From positions 62,001 through 126,000 of the forward strand of contig NZ_JABFMX010000005.1 of the NCBI RefSeq assembly GCF_013359735.1: a stretch of DNA of 64,000 nt. The letters are read 5' to 3'. The position numbers and the translations under genes were made by a program. Position 1 is the stretch's first letter; each line of letters begins with the position of its first letter. This DNA is from Arthrobacter sp. C9C5 (lineage in GTDB: Bacteria; Actinomycetota; Actinomycetes; Actinomycetales; Micrococcaceae). The notes below the pieces were generated by a model that saw only the letters and a program-made list of their open reading frames with translations, did no database searches and was not told where the DNA came from. Of the stretch, positions 55,943 to 64,000 are shown one piece after another.

Positions 55943-56884
55943 GTGAACAAACGCCGGCACCGCGCCAGAGACCGCACCGGAAACAGCAACAGGATCCGCG
56001 CCGTCGACCCGGACCTTGCCCCGGTGGCGCCGGCAGCGAAACACCGTGGTGGCTACGGACGCTGGACGGAGCGGATCGCGGACCGTGCCGCTACAGCCGC
56101 CGGGGAGCTGCTGGCGCTGGCAGCGCCGGTGGAATGCGTCTGCTGCGGCGCGGAGGACAGGACGTTGTGCGCCGGCTGCGCCCATCGGGTCCGCCAACTA
56201 ACGCGGCGGCCGTTCCGGGCCGAAGGGCGGGCCCCTGCCCTCGTGGACATGGACGGCTCGGTCCTGCTGCCGGTCGTGGCAGCCGGGGTCTACCGGGGCG
56301 AGCTGGCCCAGTCCCTGCTGTCCTTCAAGAGGCACGGCCAGCGTCAGCTGGCCGAGGAACTGGCCAAGGCCCTCGTCAAAGCCATCGGCGCCGCGGCCGG
56401 CCGGGCGGAAGGAATCCTGCTGGTACCCGTGCCTACCAGCGGTGCCGCGTTTCGACGCCGGGGCTTCAGCCCGGTCCACCTCTTGCTCGCGCGGGCCCGG
56501 CGAAGCCCCGCCCTGGCCGGAGCCGACGTCGCCGACGTGCTCCGCAAGACGCGGCCCGGCCCAAACGGTCCCAGGGGCCGACCTGGGCTGGCGGCCGGCT
56601 GGCCCGGCGGGCAGAAGGGATTGGGCCGCGCGGCCCGGACCCGACGGGTACGCGGTTCCATGCGGATCAAGGGCGGACTCCGCCCGCCGGAGCTTAACGG
56701 TCGGCCCTGCATCGTCGTGGACGACGTGCTCACCACCGGCGCCACGCTGGCCGAAGCGGCCCGCGCGCTGCACGCCGCGGGAGGGCTGGTCCGCGGCGCG
56801 GTGGTGCTCGCGGCGACACGCCCGCCCGCCCGGTACAACTTTGCCGTGTCAATCCCCGCCGCTGGCGGGGAACCCCGGCCGTGA
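55943..56884 (+). CDS. comF: ComF family phosphoribosyltransferase-like protein
   Basis: 313-aa protein. A basic N-terminal tail of about 50 residues, a zinc-ribbon C65-x2-C68 and C76-x2-C79 (CVCCGAEDRTLCAGC), then a phosphoribosyltransferase domain. The PRPP-binding loop IVVDDVLTTGATLAEA is near 258, and LVPVPTSGAAFRRRGFSPVH lies upstream. ComF-type proteins aid natural transformation in firmicutes; the role in Actinobacteria is unclear. GTG at 55943 has a poor ribosome-binding site, and a later start is possible because the tail is not conserved in type. It lies between lpqB and hpf as in mycobacteria (Rv3242c). Confidence 0.8.
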   Translation: MNKRRHRARDRTGNSNRIRAVDPDLAPVAPAAKHRGGYGRWTERIADRAATAAGELLALAAPVECVCCGAEDRTLCAGCAHRVRQLTRRPFRAEGRAPALVDMDGSVLLPVVAAGVYRGELAQSLLSFKRHGQRQLAEELAKALVKAIGAAAGRAEGILLVPVPTSGAAFRRRGFSPVHLLLARARRSPALAGADVADVLRKTRPGPNGPRGRPGLAAGWPGGQKGLGRAARTRRVRGSMRIKGGLRPPELNGRPCIVVDDVLTTGATLAEAARALHAAGGLVRGAVVLAATRPPARYNFAVSIPAAGGEPRP

Positions 56885-57058
56885 GGAAAAAAATAAACCA
56901 AAAAAAGATGAATAACAGGGGTCCATGAACTAACGTCGAACATGGGTACCAAGAACAGATGTACCTGTCGATAGCGGCTCGGAAAGGGGCTCGACTGTCA
57001 GTCAGATCAGCCCCGGGAAGTGCCGCCGTCGTGTCACCGAAGTCATTTGGAGGGCACC

Positions 57059-57778
57059 ATGGAGTTCATGATCAGCGGTCGTAATTTGACGGTCTCGGAC
57101 CGGTTCCGCGAATACGCCGACGAAAAGATCTCGAAGATCGCATCACTGGGGGACAAGGTCCAGAGGGTGGACGCCAAGGTTACCAAGGAGACCAAGGCCC
57201 GGCAGACCGCAGAACTGCTCACTGTCGAGCTGACCGTCCTGGGCCGAGGGCCCGTGATCCGTGCCGAAGCCAGCGCCGCAGACAAATTTGCCGCGTTCGA
57301 CCTGGCCTACAACAAGCTTCTTGAACGGTTGCGCCGTGCCAAGGACCGCAAGAAGGTCCACCACGGCCGGCACACTCCGATATCCGTCACCGAGGCGACG
57401 GCAACCCTGGAACCAGCCAGCACCAGCGAGCCCATCTACGAGGAAGCGAGCCATCCGCCGCAGCCCCGGTCCGCCGAGAAGTCGCCGTACGAGGTGGAAA
57501 ACGACATTCCGGCCGGCGACTCGCCCGTGCTGATCCGCCGGAAGGTCTTTCCCGCGGCGTCCCTGTCGCTCGACGACGCCGTCGACAACATGGAACTCGT
57601 AGGCCATGACTTCTACCTCTTCGTGGACAAGGAGACGAAGGCCCCGTCGGTCGTCTACCGCCGTGAAGGCTGGACCTACGGCGTGATCAGCCTGGACCAG
57701 ACCTGCGAACCGGGCGAGGCTCCGCTGGAAGAAAAGATCATCGCTTATCGTTCAGAGGATGAGCCCGCCAGCGCCTGA
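57059..57778 (+). CDS. hpf: Long-form ribosome hibernation promoting factor
   Basis: 239-aa long HPF. The N-terminal S30AE domain (MEFMISGRNLTVSDRFREYA to about 105, with basic RRAKDRKKVHHGR) binds the decoding region. The C-terminal domain (about 178-232, VFPAASLSLDDAVDNMELVG and HDFYLFVDKET) drives 100S ribosome dimers. The linker is Pro/Glu-rich. ATG at 57059 with GGAGGG immediately upstream. The 174 bases before it contain two A-tracts (56887-56909) and an inverted GGTAC/GTACC pair (56945-56965) that could hold a stress-responsive promoter. Confidence 0.94.
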   Translation: MEFMISGRNLTVSDRFREYADEKISKIASLGDKVQRVDAKVTKETKARQTAELLTVELTVLGRGPVIRAEASAADKFAAFDLAYNKLLERLRRAKDRKKVHHGRHTPISVTEATATLEPASTSEPIYEEASHPPQPRSAEKSPYEVENDIPAGDSPVLIRRKVFPAASLSLDDAVDNMELVGHDFYLFVDKETKAPSVVYRREGWTYGVISLDQTCEPGEAPLEEKIIAYRSEDEPASA

Positions 57779-57807
57779 GCTGGTGACCATCCGACGAAGG
57801 GACTGAT

Positions 57808-59049
57808 GTGCACGCATCGCTGAGCTTCAATCAGGCACGGCGGATCGCATTGGCAGCCCAGGGATTGGACAAGGTCCGGCCCGCCGCACCCGTGAGCGCA
57901 CGGGCGGTGGGCCGTACCTTTGCCCGTCTCCACCTGGTCCAGATTGATTCCGTCAACGTGCTCTCGCGGAGCCACTACCTGCCGTTCTTCTCCCGGCTCG
58001 GCAACTACGACCGCACCATCCTGCACCGCATGGCGGGGACACACCCGCGACGGATGATGGAGTACTGGGCCCACGAGGCCAGCTTCATCCGGCCCGAGCA
58101 TTTCCAGGATCTCGTGCTGTGGCAGAACCGCAAATGGGTCGGCGCCCATGCCATGGATCCGGAGCTGCGCAGCGATGTGGCGCAGCGGGTACTGGAGGCG
58201 CTTGCGGCGGGCCGGCCGCTGACCGCCGCCGAACTCACGGCCAGGCTGGGCCACGTCGAGGACCGGCCCAAGGACAACTGGGGGTGGAACTGGAACGCAG
58301 TCAAGCGGGTTCTTGAGCACCTCTTCGAGGAGGGCCTGGTCTCGGCCGCCTCCCGGACCGAGTCCTTCGAACGTCGCTATACGCTGACCTCGAGGGTCCT
58401 GGCTGCCGGCGGTCCGGCCGCGCAGGCAGCACCCGCCGCGGGCCGGGAGCCGGATGCCGCGGCCGCCATGATCCGGCTGATCGACGCCGCGGCCCAGGCG
58501 CACGGGATCGGCACCGTGCGGTGCTTCGCGGACTACTTCCGGACCCCGTTGCGCGCCGCCGCCGTCGCGGTGGAACACCTCGTGGGCGCCGGGCGGCTGG
58601 AGCCGGTGACGGTGGCCGGTTGGAACAGGCCGCTGTACCGGCACGCCGACGCCGGGTTGCCCCGCGCCGCCAACGGCCGCGCGTTGCTGAGCCCCTTCGA
58701 TTCGCTGGTCTTTGAACGCCGCAGGCTGGAGGAACTATTCGGCTTCCATTACCGGCTCGAGATCTATACCCCCGAGGCCAAGCGCCGCTACGGCTACTAC
58801 GTGCTGCCCTTCCTGCTGCGCGACGGAATCGTGGCCCGCGTGGACCTGAAGGCGGACCGGGCGACCGGCAGCCTGCTCGCCCGGGCCAGCCACGCCGAGC
58901 CCGGCGCGCCGGCCGACACCGCCGTCGAACTCGCCGAGGAACTGCAGCTCATGGCAGAGTGGTTGGAGCTGGACCGGGTCGTTGTCGCCCCCGTGGGGGA
59001 CCTGGCGCCGGCGCTAATGCAGGCCGTGGCCGGCCTGCATCCGCTCTGA
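57808..59049 (+). CDS. YcaQ/AlkX-type winged-helix DNA glycosylase
   Basis: 413-aa HTH_42-superfamily protein related to E. coli YcaQ (AlkX), which unhooks interstrand crosslinks and removes alkylated bases. The catalytic Gln-hydrophobic-Asp motif is visible as VQIDSVNVLSRSHY (Q45, D47); the Asp form fits YcaQ rather than AlkZ (QxQ). Three winged-helix units are suggested, with WNWNAVKRVLEHLFEEGLVS and NGRALLSPFDSLVFERRRLE conserved. GTG start with GAAGGGAC upstream, 29 bases after hpf, so co-transcription is possible. Activity is inferred from family motifs. Confidence 0.82.
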   Translation: MHASLSFNQARRIALAAQGLDKVRPAAPVSARAVGRTFARLHLVQIDSVNVLSRSHYLPFFSRLGNYDRTILHRMAGTHPRRMMEYWAHEASFIRPEHFQDLVLWQNRKWVGAHAMDPELRSDVAQRVLEALAAGRPLTAAELTARLGHVEDRPKDNWGWNWNAVKRVLEHLFEEGLVSAASRTESFERRYTLTSRVLAAGGPAAQAAPAAGREPDAAAAMIRLIDAAAQAHGIGTVRCFADYFRTPLRAAAVAVEHLVGAGRLEPVTVAGWNRPLYRHADAGLPRAANGRALLSPFDSLVFERRRLEELFGFHYRLEIYTPEAKRRYGYYVLPFLLRDGIVARVDLKADRATGSLLARASHAEPGAPADTAVELAEELQLMAEWLELDRVVVAPVGDLAPALMQAVAGLHPL

Positions 59050-59083
59050 GGGAACAGGCGCGTCCCGCCCTGCGTCTCTCCCG

Positions 59084-59089
59084 TAGACT
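59084..59089 (+). promoter_or_regulatory. Candidate secA -10 element
   Basis: TAGACT, 44 nt before the secA GTG, leaves a leader of about 38 nt containing the ribosome-binding sequence GGGAGC. The -35 is not clear. Confidence 0.35.
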
Positions 59090-59133
59090 AAACACGCCGG
59101 AATTCGGCAGCTTGAGACTGGGAGCAATTTCAC

Positions 59134-61872
<2,739 letters not shown>

Positions 61873-61885
61873 GCTGGAAACGCCA

Positions 61886-61919
61886 GAGCAGGGCCGGAAC
61901 GACAGTTCCGGCCCTGCTC
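61886..61919. terminator. Terminator between secA and convergent Rv3235-family gene
   Basis: Perfect 15-nt arms (61886-61900 and 61905-61919) with a GACA loop, followed by CATTTAAGTT. Confidence 0.88.
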
Positions 61920-61961
61920 CATTTAAGTTGCCCTCCTTTCCCTGGTTCCTGGCGCGAATCC

Positions 61962-62447
61962 TCAGCCGATCTCCAGAACGGTGACCCGCCAGACCAGCCT
62001 GCTGCGCTCCAACCGCAGGGCGACGGCGCGGACGCGCAGTTCGTCGGAGACGACGGCGCTGGCCTCATAGACGTCCTCGGACACCCGGCAGGCGCGGACC
62101 GAGCGGACGGACGGATTCCGGTGCAGCCGGCCAGCCGTCGGCGAGGTGCCCGAAGCCACGCGGCGGGTCAGTGCGGCCCGGTGCTGCAGGGCCGCCAGGC
62201 AGCGCTCGTCGAGCCGGCGTGCGAGCTGCTGCGCGGGCCGGGTACCGGCAAGGACTTCGATGGCGGCCTGCACAGTCGACCGGCAAATCGCACACACCTC
62301 CCGGTCCTGGTCCACCAGCCGCAGGACCGGCGCCGTACCGCCTGGCAAAGGCGGGCGGGGAGCATGGAGCGGGACGGCGCGGGGACCCGGCGGCGCCACC
62401 GGGAGGGGGACAGCGGTGCCTGCGCGGATACCGGTCATGGGGCTCAT
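61962..62447 (-). CDS. Rv3235 family protein
   Basis: 161-aa protein. A Pro/Arg-rich first 50 residues is followed by a conserved domain with VQAAIEVLAGTRPAQQLARR, then LDERCLAALQHRAAL and, near the end, VRAVALRLERSRLVWRVTVL. The same kind of gene lies beside secA in other Actinobacteria. ATG at 62447 is preferred because AAGGAAG precedes it and the domain begins soon after; a longer frame to 62648 overlaps the LysM gene. The function is unknown; the start of the LysM protein lies upstream on the same strand, so they may be one transcript. Confidence 0.7.
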   Translation of the reverse strand: MSPMTGIRAGTAVPLPVAPPGPRAVPLHAPRPPLPGGTAPVLRLVDQDREVCAICRSTVQAAIEVLAGTRPAQQLARRLDERCLAALQHRAALTRRVASGTSPTAGRLHRNPSVRSVRACRVSEDVYEASAVVSDELRVRAVALRLERSRLVWRVTVLEIG

Positions 62448-62491
62448 GGGACTTCCTTTGCTGTCGTTGAGGGGTTGCGGGGTGGCTTGGT

Positions 62492-63328
62492 TCAGCGTGT
62501 GGGAGGCATCCGAAGGACCTGACCGGGAAGTAGCAGCCCGGGGTCGCTGCCGATGAGATCGCGGTTGGCCTGGTAGAGCCGCGGCCATGCCAGGGCGATG
62601 TCGACGTCGGACGCCAACGGTCCGAGGTCCGCCGCGCAGATGCTCCACAACGAGTCCCCGGCCCGGACGGTGACCGCCGCCGTGCGCGCCGGTTCCTGGG
62701 CGCGCCGCGGGGAAGGCGCCAGGGACCGGGGATCCACCGGCGGCGGCGCCGGCATCCAGTGCGGATCCAGGCCGAGGCTCCGGGGCTTAGCGGAGGGGAC
62801 AGGAGGCTCAGGCTCCGGGGCAGGAGAACGGGCCGGAGGGGGAGCCGCGGATCCGGACGCGAAAGCGGTCACCTCGGCCCCGCTGGGGATCCATGCGGCG
62901 GAAACGGCGGGAGGGGCCGTTGTTGCCGGGCCGGCCGGGGCAGGGCTTGCGTGGGCCAGTGGGGCGGTGGCGAGTTGGAGTCCGAGGGCGGCCAGCGCCA
63001 GCCGGCGCATGAAGGCGGGACTGAACTTCCCCGCCGCTTCGGCGGAACGGCGGCTGCCACTGCGTTCGAGCAGCGCCGCCACGAAGGCGATCAGAAAGGA
63101 CAACGCCCACCAGGCGACGACGATCAGCCCGGCGGTGTTGGCGGCAACCCCGATCTGGTCCTCGAAGGAGGGGGATTGACGCCTCGCCGCCGATGAATGC
63201 AGGCGCTGGGCGAGCCGGGCACCCGAGCCGGCGAGGAAAGCCCCAAGCAGGAGAATGACGAATGCCATGGCCGCGTCTGCGCCCAGCCCGCGCCGGCGGC
63301 CCGCGCCGGAAAAATTCGTGGTGTCCAC
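62492..63328 (-). CDS. LysM-domain membrane protein
   Basis: 278-aa protein with two N-terminal hydrophobic segments (about 18-38, ADAAMAFVILLLGAFLAG, and 65-88, TAGLIVVAWWALSFLIAFVA), a third near 110-130, a long Pro/Ala-rich linker (about 130-220) and a C-terminal LysM domain (VTVRAGDSLWSICAADLGP to LLLPGQVLRM) that should bind peptidoglycan. GTG start at 63328 with GAGGAGG upstream. It probably tethers the membrane to the cell wall. The upstream region holds helically phased TTTGAT repeats. It is followed by the Rv3235-family gene 44 bases later. Confidence 0.78.
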   Translation of the reverse strand: MDTTNFSGAGRRRGLGADAAMAFVILLLGAFLAGSGARLAQRLHSSAARRQSPSFEDQIGVAANTAGLIVVAWWALSFLIAFVAALLERSGSRRSAEAAGKFSPAFMRRLALAALGLQLATAPLAHASPAPAGPATTAPPAVSAAWIPSGAEVTAFASGSAAPPPARSPAPEPEPPVPSAKPRSLGLDPHWMPAPPPVDPRSLAPSPRRAQEPARTAAVTVRAGDSLWSICAADLGPLASDVDIALAWPRLYQANRDLIGSDPGLLLPGQVLRMPPTR

Positions 63329-63412
63329 AAAGGCCTCCTCTGCGGGCCGACCCGCTGCCTTGCCCGTTTAGCCGGTCCGCTGAGTGCGTCCGCGAGCACA
63401 CTTTTGTTAGTG

Positions 63413-63468
63413 TTTGATGCAATTTGATGCATCTAAAGCGAGTTTGATCTCCGAAGACGCTGTTTGTC
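63413..63468. repeat. Helically phased TTTGAT repeats
   Basis: TTTGATGCA at 63413-63421 and 63423-63431, TTTGAT at 63443-63448 and the variant TTTGTC at 63463-63468. All begin at multiples of 10 bp from the first. They lie between the LysM gene and the last gene, which diverge, and look like a head-to-tail protein-binding array. Confidence 0.6.
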
Positions 63469-63492
63469 TAGAGGGTGCGCAAAGAATGTGGA

Positions 63493-63521
63493 TTGACCGC
63501 CGTTGGGGGTGCGCCTACGCT
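63493..63521 (+). promoter_or_regulatory. Promoter of the last gene (leaderless)
   Basis: TTGACC (63493-63498, 5/6), a 17-nt spacer and TACGCT (63516-63521), then 6 nt and the ATG at 63528. The predicted transcription start coincides with the start codon. Confidence 0.6.
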
Positions 63522-63527
63522 GGCGCC

Positions 63528-64000
63528 ATGCGTTGGGACGCCCTGTTTGCAGACCTGGAGGCACAACTGGCTGCCGGGGAGCGCCTGGACCTGGACGTCG
63601 AAGTTGGCGAGCGGGCGCGGGTGGATGCGGCCGCGGTCGAGCTGGCGGATCGGTTGCGGGGCTCGCTGGGCCTGCGGATCGGCGTCCACCTTGGCTCCGG
63701 AACTGTGTACGAGGGCACGCTCAGCCACGTGGGCAGCCAGTGGCTGGTGCTCGACGAGGAGCGGCACCAGGTCCTGATTCCCTACGCGTCGGCGGTGCGC
63801 TACGCCGGCCTCTCCCGGCTGGCGGTGGGCGCGGGCCCCGGGGCGCGGCAGCGGCTCGGCCTGGCCAGTGCCTTGCGGGGACTGGCACGGGACCGCGCCA
63901 ACCTGGCCGTGATGGTGTCCCGAGGGGCGGCGGGCGAGTCCGTCCTGCACGGCGTCATCGACAGGGTCGGCCGCGATTTCCTTGACCTCGCGCTCACCCC
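63528..64000 (+). CDS. Hypothetical protein (3' partial)
   Basis: At least 157 residues, running off the window. It starts MRWDALFADLEAQLAAGERL, then ARVDAAAVELADRLRGSLGL, GSGTVYEGTLSHVGSQWLVL and DEERHQVLIPYASAVRYAGL. The GTxxEGxLxxVGxxWxxL...xVLIP pattern suggests a small beta-barrel (Sm/PRC-like) after an N-terminal helix; this is a shape guess, not a family match. No ribosome-binding site; the promoter upstream predicts a leaderless transcript. Function unknown. Confidence 0.7.
   Translation, partial: MRWDALFADLEAQLAAGERLDLDVEVGERARVDAAAVELADRLRGSLGLRIGVHLGSGTVYEGTLSHVGSQWLVLDEERHQVLIPYASAVRYAGLSRLAVGAGPGARQRLGLASALRGLARDRANLAVMVSRGAAGESVLHGVIDRVGRDFLDLALT

Noticed and set aside
56885..57058. 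Possible small gene or riboswitch before hpf
   Set aside because: Contains A-tracts and an imperfect palindrome but no start with ribosome-binding site and no known riboswitch fold that I can recognise.

Overview
The window is a high-GC actinobacterial chromosome segment. It most resembles Arthrobacter/Pseudarthrobacter or a close relative in the Micrococcaceae. The reasons are the base composition, the many GTG/TTG starts, and gene order shared with other Actinobacteria. Several blocks run parallel to the Mycobacterium tuberculosis map: adnB / nudC / uvrD2 / DUF2342 hydrolase / PDZ-Lon protein / UPF0182; etfB-etfA / cysteine desulfurase / mnmA / MetE-like protein; and mtrA-mtrB-lpqB-comF-hpf-secA. 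It looks like core chromosome. I saw no insertion sequence, prophage, CRISPR array, integrase or rRNA.

Layout. 1-8.5 kb: the 3' part of an AdnB-type helicase-nuclease, a convergent APH-fold phosphotransferase, NADH pyrophosphatase NudC, helicase UvrD2 and a translationally coupled YgjP-type metallopeptidase. 8.6-14.7 kb: a DUF2342 metalloprotease-like protein divergent from a PDZ-Lon membrane protease and a UPF0182 membrane protein. 14.9-15.3 kb: two identical initiator tRNA-fMet genes. 15.3-21.7 kb: DNA photolyase, pspA with a TPM-domain membrane protein, and an HtrA-like protease, which together suggest an envelope-stress area. 21.9-26.6 kb: electron transfer flavoprotein etfBA with a PIG-L deacetylase, then gluconokinase and gluconate permease. 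26.7-32.7 kb: rskA-sigK, tRNA methyltransferase trmL, a DnaJ-domain protein, a diacylglycerol kinase, a lipoprotein, a DoxX-like protein and a SufR-like regulator. 32.7-37.5 kb: EamA exporter, cysteine desulfurase, ferredoxin-reductase-like flavoprotein and mnmA. 37.9-45.0 kb: a complete peptide ABC transporter, chorismate mutase and a MetE-like protein. 45.0-51.3 kb: a DUF4166 gene and a leftward cluster of GPDPase-membrane-like protein, DUF4129, DUF4350, MoxR ATPase and DUF58. 51.5-61.9 kb: mtrA-mtrB-lpqB, comF, hpf, a YcaQ-type glycosylase and secA. 62-64 kb: an Rv3235-family protein, a LysM protein and an incomplete unknown gene.

How genes work together. Cysteine desulfurase supplies sulfur for MnmA tRNA thiolation and probably for Fe-S clusters. 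A SufR-like Cys-rich regulator and a ferredoxin-reductase-like flavoprotein lie nearby. MtrA/MtrB/LpqB form the envelope two-component module, and SecA is the preprotein translocase motor. SigK/RskA is an extracytoplasmic sigma/anti-sigma pair preceded by a strong candidate autoregulatory promoter.

I did not find a clearly undescribed multi-gene system. The most interesting signals are these: start codons lying exactly 6 nt (once 7 nt) after a -10 hexamer (candidate leaderless genes); a SigK-type promoter in front of sigK; helically phased TTTGAT repeats upstream of the LysM gene; a SufR-like regulator without a suf operon; a MetE-like protein with no zinc ligands; a phosphotransferase lacking the usual metal-binding Asp; and a DnaJ protein with a possible NERD-like C-terminus.
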